This document shows, piece by piece, positions 10,566 to 22,718 of a DNA stretch of 64,000 bases. The stretch lies in NCBI GenBank assembly GCA_022419385.1, contig JAJUBI010000006.1, positions 1-64,000 of the forward strand. The letters are read 5' to 3'. Position 1 is the first letter of the stretch. Every line of letters begins with the position of its first letter. The translations under genes were made by a program, and so were the position numbers. Below the pieces are notes generated by a model, which worked only from the letters and a program-made list of their open reading frames with translations, made no database searches and had not been told where the DNA came from. Source of the DNA: Paraconiothyrium sp. Pb-2020. Lineage: Eukaryota > Ascomycota > Dothideomycetes > Pleosporales > Didymosphaeriaceae.

Positions 10566-11724
10566 CACTGTGTGTGGAGGGACCATGGGTAGTCTCCCCA
10601 TCGGAGAATGGCATTCGTTGGAGGGAAAATCGGGGAATTCTCGGGCCTATGATTTGCCCGGTAGCTTGGGGCAAACAGAGATTTTAGGGACGCTCTTTTT
10701 CACAGATATATCATCGCCATTTCACTACGATTTGTGGTACCACAAGAACGCATGTCTCCTGTGCCTCGTGAAAGCTCGCTATCTCTAATTCCCCACAGCA
10801 GCGAGCTCACAGCGCAAGAGAGGTAGCGATACGACTCGGAATCCGTACTGTTATGACGCCATGGAGCTTGTCCCCTGATGAATGTACGCTGCGCGCACGA
10901 GCAAAAGACGATCAAAGTTTAGAGAGACGGGTAAACAGCCAGGCGGTTGCCACTCCCAGACCCGTGGCACTGGTGCCAATCCGGTGGGCCTAAGCCAAAT
11001 GGGGACAGGTGCCTTGCGCCTATGAACGGTGCCGGAACGGCTGCACACAGACGCAAGTGCTGCGGGCCGGCCCGAGGCTACTAGGCACTGGATGTCGGAA
11101 ACATTGGCTCCTTACAGCGACCAAGTTCGGCAATGCGGAAGGCGTAACCAAGGCCAGAGGGGTGCTTGTGTGGAGGACTATGCCGAGGAATGCGAATTGA
11201 GTCTAATGATAATACCGCTAGTCATGACTCCTCCAGGAGAACGACGAAACGTGCTTATACTATACCGTGGGTGGTAATTACCTACATGATCTTACTTATT
11301 ACAGGCCTAGCCACTTTCTAGAGCTTGGCCTATATAATCTCTGGTATCAAGGTGAATATATACACTTTATTGAGGCATAACCTCTTACCTGCGATAGCGT
11401 TTCTACCGCGAGGTAGAAGAAATTTTAGCTGCTTTCACGAAAGCGGAAGTAGGTGAACTTCGAGGCACGAGAATTACCCATACGCCCAAACGCTTACTTA
11501 CCTCAGGCCGCGGAATTATATAAATATCTTCGGGCGGCCAGGGAGAGGAGCCGAGCGCACACTTAGAGTGAAAACAATATAGATATATCTGTACTGCCTT
11601 GAAAGAAAAGAAATAATATGGCTGCTACTTTCCGATTGATTATCGAAGCAACTCTTGAACATAGCGAAATAGCTGCTCGTCAGGAGCACAGGAACACCAG
11701 CAGATTTATGTCGATCATAGGAAA
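10566..11724. other. Intergenic region, no gene recognised
   Basis: 1.16 kb with only short, unconvincing open frames on both strands. It ends just upstream of the Tri12-like relic and may include its degraded 5' part. Confidence 0.4.
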
Positions 11725-12234
11725 GTGACTGCGCGACAACATGTCTTTAGCAACGATTTCTTCCAATTGAATAGGTTATCGACTCTTTGGAGCGTGAACA
11801 GCTCGAAGAGTATAGGATGCGAGTATTGGTATCTATTAAGGCGGATATTGCTCTCAGGGACCATTGCAAATGCCACTTTCTCCACTATCCTTGCCAACGA
11901 AGATGCGGAATATGTTCCTGCTACCATGCGCTCGGCTGTTATCACAGCAGGCCTTCATCCCAGCGCGGCCCCGGCAGTGATAAACGCAGGAAGAATTGCC
12001 GGTGTACTAGGAATAACAGGCAAGATTCAAGAGGCTATTGTGCAAGTCGCCAACTCCAAAAGCTTCAAAACTAGGTTTCAGGTTAGCTTGGCATTCAGTA
12101 TTACTTCACTTATCAGTTCCTTCTATATCCAAAGCGTGGACAGTTTATTGACAGGCGAATCAGGTAGGAAGCTACAAGGTGTTGAAGATAACGAGGGGAA
12201 TGAAGATGCTAGAAAGAGCAAGGAAGTAGTATAA
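11725..12234 (+). pseudogene. Relic: C-terminus of a Tri12-type MFS exporter
   Basis: The open frame from about 11800 reads like the last two helices of a TRI12/drug MFS transporter: a segment after SIGCEYWYLL, then VPATMRSAVITAGLHPSAAPA, then a terminal helix FQVSLAFSITSLISSFYI and a tail SVDSLLTGESGRKLQG. The homologous region of intact exporters is about 150 residues of a roughly 600-residue protein. No N-terminal or middle helices are found upstream, where 1.1 kb lacks coding signal. It is therefore a 3' fragment and there is no evidence that it is translated. It differs in sequence from the two longer MFS genes in the window, so it is a third, independent exporter remnant. Confidence 0.55.
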
Positions 12235-12339
12235 CATATAATAATCAGGTAGCTTATGCAACCCAAATTACTGTTTTCTATCTATTCTGGTCTGCTCAAC
12301 ATCTCATGATCGTATCAAATTAGGAATAGGCGACGTTAG

Positions 12340-15034
12340 CTAGCAAGGATGTGATGATGCGCTCTTCCTTTTACGCTTGAATATATCTCGAAGGAAGCCA
12401 CATGAGCTGATTAACGTGGCCTGTTGTCTCTCAGCCGGACCCCTCTCCGTAGGCGAAATGGCCTGAGTGCTCGTAGCATTGTCTGATACAACTTCCCCAG
12501 TCCGTTCTGGTCCAGCCCTTTGTCTCGTCGTAAGTGTCGCCGATGGAGCATGTGATGTTGGATTCTGACCACTTTCACCTTTTTTCTGGGCACCCTCTTG
12601 CGTCGCTGTGTTCCGTAAATTGTCTGCCAGATTGTTCACAGCACGTGACATAAAGTAAGGCTTGAGCTTAAATGGCTTCTCGGAAAACACGGCATTGAAG
12701 AACTTCCATGCTCCATAAACGAGCAAGGCTGTAAGTGAAGTGGCGATCAACTCAGTACCGACTGTACATAGTAAGGTTAGGGTATCAATAATGGTTTTGA
12801 AGTTCACAGATGCCGTGTAAAATCCCATTACTGTAGACTTATATAGGAAGAAACAACACTTACCGAGAACACCCATCACTTTCGTTCCGTCATATGGCTC
12901 GGAGTCCCTGCTAGCAGCCTCGATCTCATGAGCTCTATGCTTCATGTGGCTGAAACCGTCGACATCGAGGGCGAGGAGCGAAGCGATGAATGACAAAGGC
13001 GTGAAGATGAAGGTGATGATGGTGAAACCGAGAGCGGACAATGACAGAACCCTTGCATGCCGAGCTTCCTGTAGGCTATCACGAGCTTCATTGATGCTGG
13101 CAACCGTTCTTCGAAGGTTCAGCTTGTTCTGAATCACCACTTCTATTCTTTCCGCATCCTTGTCGATTTTCCTGGCTCGTGCGATGGACCTTGCGATTGA
13201 GGTTGCAGCATGTTTAGTGCTCTCCCAATTTACTTGATCGTGTTCATTAAGGTAACGGCCATCTGGGATTTTTCTTCTCCTTTCTTGGGTGTAATGTTTC
13301 AGGAAATCGTCCATAACTCTCTTTTGCTGATCCAAAACATCCAATATCATGACGAGTTCACTTCGAATGTCGGATATCTCGTGGATAAATTTGCGCTCCA
13401 ACTTCTCATTGAACCTCTTCTGATGGTTTGTATTCATATACTCATCCACTTCTGATAAGGTCGATATCAAAGATGATTCAAAAATCGATAGTGTTGGGCG
13501 AAATCTAATGCTGTCCTGGAACTCGCGAACGTGGCTCGCCATGAGCCATCCAATAAAGTCTTCAGGGGACCCCAAGAGCTGTCTGTACCAGTCCCATGGC
13601 ATTGAAACATGGCCAAGCTCTTCTATGGGGAAAGCAGACAGAATAGTGTTGTTTTGTTTCCAGATCCAGATTTGCGAGACCATTAGAATTGGCTTTTCAT
13701 GGTCGTTAACCTTTTTTCCAAGATGTCGATGTACTACCTGATCTTGGTTTCTCTCGTCTAAACTCTGCTGGGAAAGCCCTGGATAATAAGCTTCGTCCAG
13801 AGTGCGCTCCCCGTACAGATAATCTCGATCTCCCAACTCTGCCTTTGGTTGGAACGGCAATAATTTCTGGGCTTTTTTCAACTTTTTACGGTTCTCTTTG
13901 AAATTATGGACCGATCTTAACCGTAAACATGGAAACTATACAGCGTTATATTTCCTCGAGGAAATTAGAAAAGGTTGCATACCACAATAATTGATCCGTT
14001 TTCAACCAGGCAAAACTGTGGGTCTCTATAACTGAGTACCTGGTTCTCTGACAAAATCCTTTCAGACTCGTTCCAACGTTTGAAGAAATGCCCTTTCAAG
14101 GCGTTGTTGATTTCCTGTCAATTATCAACTTAATCATGAGTGGCTGACATGGGACTTACTGTCAGAATAATGCCCTAAAGCACATATCAGAACTTGGGAA
14201 AAGCATTCCAGTAGTAATCCGATGAACTTACGTTTGTGGAATGGACGTGTATCCAAACGCGCGGTGTGCCAGGTTCATGATTGCCATCTCGTACAATACG
14301 ACACATCTCGTCCTCTTTGCCTGAGTACTCACCAGTTCTAACTGTAATCGTATTCCCCGTATTCTGCGATGTTATACTGATGGCTTCGTTTGGGAATCTC
14401 TCTGCGTATGTGTGGAACTGCAATATCTCCTGCAATTGGAGGCTTGTCCCATATTGCATAGGTCCTGCTGATCTGAAGAAGGCAAACGGTGTTTGACCGT
14501 CCTCTGATTTGGCGTCAATCATAGCGCCTCGACGAAGGAGTTCTTTCGCAGTTTGCGGGCGGTCCAGTGCTACTGCGAGGTGCAAGGGCGTTAATCCACG
14601 ACTATTCTGAGCATTGACATCTGCACCATCGCCGATAGCATCCAAAAGTTCTCCAAGATCATTCGCTTGAAGACGACTAATCGTCTCAATGTGTGTAAGA
14701 CTTCTAGGACTATGATTCGGAGAGTAATAAGACCACGTCTGTCGTATCATGAACTCGGCAACACTGAGTAATTCTTGTGGAATTTGCGTTTTGTCGTGCT
14801 TCAATTGTTTTATCTTGTCAAGCCATTTGACTAATGCCACTAATAAGCGCATACGTTTACATCATAGAATAGCTCGAGTAGAGAAGGACTTGTGCAGCGT
14901 AGCGATTGAATACTACAGCGTATGATAAGCTTTGTTTACGTACCTGGTGTCAGATCTTCTGGAGGTGGGGTGGTTTCAACAGAGCTGCTCCCGCCACCGT
15001 TGCCGCTGCCTGATTTATCTTCGGGTTCAGCCAT
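12340..15034 (-). CDS. Ankyrin-repeat / CorA-like membrane protein
   Basis: Spliced product of about 774 residues. Exons are 14944-15034, 14232-14839, 13983-14114, 12864-13935 and 12340-12761; a 15-nt micro-exon at 14160-14174 is also in frame and optional. The start at 15034 gives MAEPEDKSG. The N-terminal third has ankyrin units (ADVNAQNSRGLTPLHLAVALDRPQTAKELLRRGA, then IDAKSEDGQTPF). The middle is a long charged helical region. The C-terminal half has the two-helix CorA-like end: helix 1 LGFTIITFIFTPLSFIASLLA and helix 2 after the 102-nt intron, GTELIATSLTALLVYGAW. The GMN signature of true Mg2+ channels is replaced by ALDVDGF, as in many fungal CorA-like paralogues, so ion transport is not assured. 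A basic Ser-rich tail follows. The gene looks intact. Confidence 0.8.
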
Positions 15035-18000
15035 GACCACTAGAGGGGTCTCAGGGAATGTCGAAGTTTGTTGTCTTGTTCGCAAAAGCAACAATAATGA
15101 TGACGCGTAAAAGAGAGAAGTTGGTAGGCGTGTGCAATGGACACGAGCCCGGGAAGTTTTATATCTGTGCACACAGTCGAGTAGGAGGTGAAGAGTGCGA
15201 GTCTAGACTAAGACCAGAACGGCCGACGCAGTCAACATCTATGCTGATCGAGCAGGCTGCGGAATGGATACGCGAATCAGCCTGCTCTTCGCTAATCGTT
15301 GTCGACTTGTGTAGACAATGTGCCACCTGCCGGCGAATACGCACGGGTATCACACCATCATCCACCAATCTGCGGCTCTGCAGATAGAATAGTGGCTGGC
15401 AGCTCAGCTTTCCAAGCCTCGGGTTTGTTTGTAATATGCATGTTCAGCGACCTACATCGTGTTGCTTGTGATTTATCTCGACGCACTCCGAACAGGGTTT
15501 GAATTCCGTTTTAGCGTCATTCCCGCCTTTTTACCGGCCATCTTAGGCCACAGCGGCGGATCGGCCCTTTCGATAACCCTCCTGCCCTTCCCCGCTCAGC
15601 GTCGCCATCTTCGAACAGCTGCAGCCGCGTTCGCGCTAGCCTATCCAGCGCTAATTACGGGCTGGCCCGCCTGATCCTCGCCGACGCATTTGTGTATGTG
15701 GCGTTCATCCTCACAACACCACCCTTGTCCGCGCCAATCTCAAGCTGCCACGCCTACATAGTCGACTCAATAACGAAGCGACTATTCAGCACGGAACAAT
15801 CGTACACTGTTTTGATCGGCAAAACGCGTCCTTAAAACACGATGTAGGGAAAGAGATCTGGACAAAGGATCAGCAAGCTAGAAGTTTTGATTAGGCAGTT
15901 GATAGCCACGAACCTACATCACCTCTTTTGATAACAGCATATCGGGCCTCACAAGACACCCACATTGTTTCGGCGACGTGGACCACACTGAAGGGCGTGC
16001 GCTGTACGGTCTAGCCTATTAGCCTAACTACCTATCGTAGCTCGAGGCCACCACCAACAAGGTGTAACACGAGATACTATCCGAGCCGACATGACCTTGA
16101 AGCGCGGTCGCATACTCGGAGCCACAGGACTATACCTTCTACCCCAACCCGCGTGTACCACGAAACCGAAACACTCGCCACCGTTTACCGCCTGCGCCGT
16201 GAGGCCGCAGACGCGAACGCACCTGCCCCTGTACTTACGCTGCGTCCCCCAAAGCGTCCTCACCCTTATCGACAGATTCAGCATGGAGCAAGCCGCCACC
16301 AAAGACCTAAAGCAGATGCACCAGCGCGCTACAGGCCCTTCACATCATGTTGGAGGCTTCTCATGAGCGTCGTGCAGGGCTTATCATCACCTGGGTCGAG
16401 GATAAGGAGTTGAAAGGGATAGACATATGGCTTCAGAGCGATTGACAAGATCCTCTACAATGGTACAGACAGTATCTCCTCTGTCAAGGTCGCAAGGAGT
16501 CTTATGGGTGCTGCTGCATGATTGATCATCAAAACAAGTCTTGAACGGACCGAGACAATGTTGCTGGTCCAGAGCACCGGAGCACCAAGGGAATCATATC
16601 ATTCATAGATCAGTATCTGTTCGAGAGGATATGCCTTGAGCGGCGTTTTCCTGCCATTGAGTAATCTGCCAACCTTTCGAAGTGGGAAGGGCTTGTTGAG
16701 GATATTGGCCAGAGCGGAGACGGTTCGAAAAGCTTCTTAGGCGGGCCTCGGTTAGCATCTGCAAGCGGTCATCAAAACACGAATCTTATGTATCTTGCAC
16801 TGGGACAGAACGCACACGATAGGCTAAAGATTGGGCTGAGACGAATGGCAATACATTAACCGGCTTTCCAGCGGGCCATGGAGCCAATAGCCCTGTGCTG
16901 AGCCTTGTCACTGGAATCGCTGTCCAGGCTGGAATCCCTGGTACCGTTCTCCGGCGACGATACGCATCTTCTCATCCCGCAGCCTGCTCACAGTTGCCGT
17001 GAGAGTTGTGTATTATATACAGAACATTGCTTCCTGATCTGCTGCATTGCCATCAAGAGAAGTCGTTAGGAAAGCATTTCTCTTTGGGCCAAGATTTTTG
17101 GTCGTGAGTGTTCGCATGATCCTCCAACTGCGCCTTGTTGGTGGAAACCATTTCTTTACGGCAGTTTTGGCACTACACCGCCAACCAGAGATGTCAGCAG
17201 TGTCATGCCACCCTTTGTTTGGTGACTGGATATCACGAGGCAGAAGGACGATTGGGATGAGACGCAATCATACAATAGAGGTTGGCTTGGGGGCCTTGAC
17301 GGGAAGGCCGTTTGCCTTGACCGGGGCGCGGGTGCCAGCCTTTTCAGCTGCTCTGTGCTCGCGCTGGACCTACGCGTGTGTAAGTAAGCCAGCTGCACAC
17401 TCTTGGCATGCGCAGAGGCACAAGGGAGACGTCACATACTCTAGCTTTCTTCGAAATGGGCATGATGGCTGTTCAGGTTAGGCGTATTCGTGGTGGGGAT
17501 GTTGTGGTGGACAGTGAGTTTAAGAGAAGATTTTCGAATGGTAGCGCCAGCACTAAGAGCGTAGCGAGCCAATCAAAGGAGTTGGACTAATCAGTAGTGG
17601 GTCGTGGGCGTGAAACATCACACCAAGAAACGTATCGGCCATTTTAATGATTTGACGTGTACTGTACATCTCCAATATACTTGCGAATTGATCCCAGTGC
17701 CACGTTGGTGAGTCAGGAATGCCCCGTTTTTGAAGAGGTCGCGACAAGTTGGCCGTATGCGCCTACCTAATGAGCCGCATTGGGTCTATTTTTCCAGGCC
17801 TTCTATCCAAGAACTGGCAGAGAGATAGATCGGACTCTGATGCTGTTTCAATAATAACACACGATTACGCAGGAGCCCCATATCCAAGAATTGGCAGAGC
17901 AATACATACGACGAAACCTTGAAGTGGCGTGCCTTTCTTACGTGCTTGAGTGCACGATCTCAACTGTTTAGATTGAGCGGCTCAGGCCCGTTCAAAGAAC

Positions 18001-18642
18001 TCGACCACATCCTCCACGCAAACAATTTTTCTATCCTTACACTCCTTTGAATCCACCCCTAGTGAACCGTACATTTTATTTCACCAGCCGCATCTACGAC
18101 GAGAAGATCGACACCAGGATAGTTCTGATCCGTATCCTTAATCTGTTCATTCCGTTGATTGTTGTCGTTCTGGTCGATGAAACACTGGCCAACCCATGAA
18201 TTACGATATTCAAGCGGCACTATGGTACCAACCGCATCTCTGACTGATCAAAATTTTCTCTCTTCCCTTCGCGATATCTTTAAATGATCATCTGTTTGCA
18301 GCTTGACGTTCTCTACTGGGCTCGTTCGTAAGTATCGCATCCCTTGGGCCCTTGGATGCTAAACATGTCCTCACGATTCATCAGGTGTATGTCCGGGTTT
18401 AGATTGATTTCCGTTTAGGGACAGGTTTATGATAATGCAAGCAGGTCTATTATACAAAAGCTCTACGTACTAATTGGGTTTGGGTAGATGTTGATTACTA
18501 TAATACAAGTCGACTCCTTTCCGAATGACACAAGACCGTAAGTCTATCATGGCGAAAAGGTATGTGACCGAGGTACAATATAAACATTATCACAACGCGA
18601 AAGCGTAAAGGTTCGGTTGAGATGATCGGTTGCTGAGTTGTT
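15035..18642. other. 3.6-kb gene-poor interval
   Basis: No complete gene is seen. Open frames on both strands at 16000-16400 and 17000-17500 have no recognisable domain. A short plus-strand stretch ending at 18198 contains a hydrophobic run (LNLFIPLIVVVLVDE) in a protein-like context, but no flanking exon could be tied to it. Base composition is near that of the neighbouring regions, so this is not an obvious RIP block. Degenerate transposon remnants are possible but unproven. Confidence 0.35.
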
Positions 18643-20664
18643 TCATGCCTTAGGTTTCTTCGCATTGAGATTGGTCCATTTGGTGCACAAGCTGGTAACG
18701 GCAGTGATGCCGCAGGCCGCGATAGTGACTGCGAAAGCAACCTTGATACCCCACGCATAAGCACGGAGAACACCGTCCAGCTCGGCCCCAGGAAAGACCT
18801 GGCGCAGGGCTGTGGCACCGGTAGCTGTGACTAGGGCGGGGTCGATGCTCGGTGCGGTACTTGCAAGCTTGTGCACGAGCTGGTTGACGAAGCCGGATTG
18901 CGCGGCTGCGATCAAGAAGGTGGCACCGATAGATCGTGCGACTGCATACGAGGAATACAATGAGCTTAGGATACAGGGGATCAAGAAGATTGATGAATAT
19001 CTGGAACAAGCGAAGGAGAACTCACATATAATAATCGCCGTCACAGGAGCTATGTCGCTTGGTGCTGCAAAAGCTTGCGCAATGATGAGCGGGATTTGGA
19101 GGCCCATGCCATAACCCAGGCCCGCCAAAATCTGGAATCCGACCCACTTCCCTGTCGTCGTCCCAATGTCGAGAGTATACAGTAGACCGGACGAGATTGT
19201 TCCGATCACAGAGCTAGCTAACAGATACGGAGCCGCAACACCAGTTTTCGTGATGGCTCTGCCGGAGGCAAATGTCACTGAACAAGGCGATAAGCGGAAT
19301 GTTGCGTACACCCGAGCCAATAGGACTGCGATTGTCGATGCTTTGGAAATAGATGGGCAGGTAGTAGAGTGTGATGAAGTACGAGCCAGCGAAGAAGAAG
19401 CCCCACACCGAGTTGACCCAGACGGTCCTTTGGCGCATAAGGCGTGGTGTTAACATGGCGCGTTCGCCTTGCCATATTTCTAGGATTATGAGTGCGATAA
19501 CCATAACACCGAAACCGACAAGTAAGCCGACAACAACGCTGGAATTCCACGGCAGGGTTACACCACCATACTGGAGAGCCAGAATCAAGGAGATGGATGC
19601 ACCCATTATAAGCGCTGTTCCCGGAAAGTCCATGTGTAGAAGTTTCTCTTTGAGCGTAGCATCGACCCGCTTAGCGGTTGCAGGGGTCTTGAAGGTGAGT
19701 AGGATGACAAAAGCGGCGAGACCACCGACTGGAAGGTTGATATAGAAGCACCTAAAACTGTTGTGTTAATTGGGTCCGGTTGCAACAGAAGTGGATGACT
19801 AGGAATAGTGAATAGTCCCTTGTTTTGCAACAAATACAAAACAGTACATCAAACTTGACTTACCATCTCCAGGTCGCCGCGTCCGTAAGCGCTCCACCAA
19901 TGAGTGGTCCGGCGACAGCGGCGACACCATATGACAGACCTATGAACCCTGTGTAGGTTGCTCTTTTCGCGGGCTCAGCAGCAAAGGCAGAGATTGTGTA
20001 TACTCCAGGCGCGACACCCGAGGCACCGATGCCGGCGATGGCACGTCCCACAATCATAGTCGCTGAGTTCCGGGCAACAGCGCTAATCAAACTCCCAAGC
20101 TCGAAGATGAAGATTGCCACCAGAAAACTGGTCTTGAGGGGAAAGTATTTATACACTTTGCCCCACTGTGACTGGAACGCTCCGAGGGTCAGGAAATAAG
20201 CCGAACCGTACCACGAGATATCCTGAAGCCGGCCGAATTGGTCGGTAATCTTTGGAATAGCGGTTGCAACAATGGTCTGCATCGAGAGATCAGTATAATG
20301 GTGTATGATGCATTGCAAAATGACGCCTCTGCGAAAAACTTGAAGTTGTAGAACTCACCTGATCGAGAGAACAGAGGGTGATGCTGAGCACAAGCGCAAG
20401 CATGATGAAGAACATTTCGAAACCTTTCGGGTATTCATCAGGCTTCTTTGAGTCATCCATGCCTTTTTTCTCAGTAACAGACCCATCTTCGTCTGGGGTT
20501 TTTCGTTTCTCTACGCCATTCGCAGTCGAGGATGCCACAGTGGACGATTCGTTAGACTCGACCGTCTGTCTCTCCTTCTCAGGCTCGCCCTGATACGTTT
20601 TCTCTCCGTTTTCTTCGGACTTGCCGTCCGCGGGCAAGGGAGGGAGAAGTGTTGACAGAGACAT
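18643..20664 (-). pseudogene. MFS multidrug exporter (14-TMS type), one frameshift
   Basis: Four exons (20359-20664, 19864-20276, 19026-19751, 18643-18941). The first encodes a hydrophilic Glu/Lys/Ser-rich head and helix 1 ending CSLDQ. The motifs TIVATAIPKI, ISWYGSAYFLT, GRAIAGIGASG, GPLIGGALTD and WRWCFYINLPVGG identify a DHA-type drug exporter. In exon 3 the frame must drop one base at about 19280-19283, where RNIPLIALF leads to VTFASGRAITKTGVAAPYLL. Exon lengths agree, because the exon is one base too long for its splice phases. The 84-nt last intron has good signals. This is either a recently inactivated gene or an assembly indel. It lies outside the conserved-motif group at 22-38 kb and is probably not part of that regulon. 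Confidence 0.85.
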
Positions 20665-21161
20665 GTGTGTTTCTCGTAAGGCTCGATCGTTTCGGCTTAA
20701 TATGTAACTCAGGTCGACTTTGCAAATGCAGCGTCGAAGGACTTGGTGTGCGGTCCAATTATATAGATAGACTGTCGTACGAAAGTAATGCTCGGAAAAT
20801 TTGTTCAGAGAGCTACATAGCCAACTATCATTTGATTGTAGCTCCTGGCGTTCGCTTATTGGTTCATTGGGCCATTGCGAGTGATCGTAACGGAACTAGA
20901 CCTAATTCAACACGCTTTTAAGTCTTAACACCGAGCTAGTCCTAATTAAACGCCGTGAAGTCCGCGGACTTATAAGAAGTTGCCAAAGGAAAGGAAGAAA
21001 TTATGGATGCGGTACAGAGAATAGTTGCTGCAGATACAGCTAACAAGGAAGGCAATTCTAGTTGGATGAAAATCTTGTTATGGAACATATGGTTCCATAC
21101 AAAAGTCTCCGAGTGAGATGCTATCAACAAGACCTCAGCTTTTTCTTGGAGTACCGGCCAA
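20665..21161. other. Intergenic region, MFS promoter / dehydrogenase 3' end
   Basis: 497 bp between the MFS start and the dehydrogenase stop, both on the minus strand. No gene and no copy of the GGWGCTCCACY motif were seen. Confidence 0.4.
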
Positions 21162-22258
21162 TCAATTACCTTGCCTACTTTTCTCGCTCCAGAACGGCAG
21201 CCCTGCTTCTAGTCTCGCAATTCCGTACACAGACGAACTGTCCAGCCACTCCCCAGCGTACTCCCGCGCCATCGTCGTGTGATTCAGTGCTGTCACCAGC
21301 GTGGGGAGCTGGCAGCCATTCTCTTCAGCAATAGCTAAAGCATGTCGGACATCTTTTGAAGCCAGGCTGGCCGCAAACCCTGGCGGCGTATCCAGCGGTG
21401 GCGCATATGCTCCGGACGTCATGCGCTTGGAGTAGCTCTCGAGGACGGGGCCGAACATGCCACCGAGAAACTCTTCCATTCGCCCTGTGCCTAAGCCCGT
21501 CTTCTCGGCAAAGACCTGCGCTTCAGCGATCAGCTCTTGGAAGCCGATGACGAAGATGTTGCCGGAGATCTTGAGCAGGCTCGACTTCTGGACGTCGGCG
21601 CCCATATTGATGATCTGGCGGCCCATCACGCCCTGGATGTAGGGTGATACCCGCGAAATCTGGTCCTGGGGTCCCGCCATGGCGAAGATGAGCTTTCCGG
21701 CAGCGGCCACGGGGCTGGCACCAAAGACTGGCGAAGCGATGAAATATGCACCCTTTGCTTGCAATACCTTGGCTACAGCGGAGCACGTCGAAGGGTGCAC
21801 TGTTGATGTGTCGATAAACAACTTACCCTGGATGCTCTCGATCGAGAGTGCTTGCTCGACTAGATCGCTCAGAACAGCATCATCGGATATCTACAGTGCA
21901 GCAGCACGCTCATGTCAGCGTTTTCTGGAAGCCTGACAGGTTTCTTTTGCTGCGCCGACTTACCATTGTGAAAATTACATCAGTCGACTCTACAACAGCT
22001 CTGAAATCATCGACAGGAATGGCACCCTCGGCTTTCAGTGCCTCGCCCCTCTTCAAGGTTCTGTTGCTATATACCAATGGTGGAGCACCGGTACTCTTGA
22101 GACGATTCTGCAATCTTAGGGCCATGCCGATGCCCATTGAACCCAGGCCATACTATGATGTCGCGTGAGCGTCTGACGGAGGTGCCAGGTTTGGGTTCAA
22201 TGAAGGCCAATATGGTGTAGGGATAAATACTTACCCATCCGATTCTAGGCGAAGACAT
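21162..22258 (-). CDS. Beta-hydroxyacid dehydrogenase (3-HIBDH / glyoxylate-reductase family)
   Basis: Three exons (22235-22258, 21964-22152, 21162-21890) give 313 residues. The N-terminus has the dinucleotide-binding Rossmann loop IGWYGLGSMGIGMA. It is followed by the family substrate loop STVHPSTCSAVA and by a central G-x-x-G-x-G-like segment with a conserved lysine (SSLLKISGNIFVIG), the catalytic-lysine region of beta-hydroxyacid dehydrogenases. Members reduce or oxidise small beta-hydroxyacids: 3-hydroxyisobutyrate, tartronate semialdehyde, and glyoxylate/succinic semialdehyde (GLYR type). The start at 22258 leaves the Rossmann fold complete; an in-frame ATG at 22294 is less likely. An operator-like palindrome lies 300 bp upstream. 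In this cluster a role in reducing glyoxylate made by the DapA-like lyase is a reasonable inference, not shown by sequence. Confidence 0.85.
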
Positions 22259-22558
22259 GGTTTCTGGACCGATGCTATAGGTGTTGATTGACAATTTCTT
22301 CGTTGATTATTTATCTTGCTTCTCACAACGTCTGATTGGACATGAGTGCCTCTGTGTACATGTGTCTCGTTTGTTCACAATTATTGTACAAAGGTACGCA
22401 GCTCCGCTCATCTACGTAGTCCTTTTTATTAAAGGCCTACTGTAAATTTGTGTATGACCTGAAATTTAATGGCGCTTTATCGCGTGGACCGCAGAATAAG
22501 GTAGGCTTACCGCGCTAGAACATAGTATCGCTAGATGCGGCTTTACACGAGCAGCAAA

Positions 22559-22572
22559 GGTGGAGCTCCACT
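22559..22572. promoter_or_regulatory. Shared palindromic element, copy 1 (dehydrogenase promoter)
   Basis: GGTGGAGCTCCACT; the inner 12 bases GTGGAGCTCCAC are a perfect palindrome. It shares the core GGWGCTCCACY with sites at 27353, 33140 and 38208, each in a promoter region of the catabolic cluster. It is a candidate binding site for the cluster regulator. Confidence 0.6.
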
Positions 22573-22718
22573 TTGTCCACACGTCAACACTCCACCCGCT
22601 GCCCCTCGCTTGTCTAGGTCCTATTCACCGATGGACGCGACTTCATGGACTGGACTTGAGCTCCATCGTCGTCTGACAGGAAGGCCATGTGGAGTTTATC
22701 GCTAACGACTTATTTAAA

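Noticed and set aside
15900..17600. Transposase or reverse-transcriptase remnants
   Set aside because: Several frames were inspected; none shows a recognisable catalytic motif, terminal repeats or target duplication, so no mobile element is claimed.
18643..20664. Inclusion of the 18.6-20.7 kb MFS gene in the catabolic regulon
   Set aside because: Its promoter (20665-21161) has no GGWGCTCCACY motif, and it belongs to the drug-exporter group, not a nutrient importer group.
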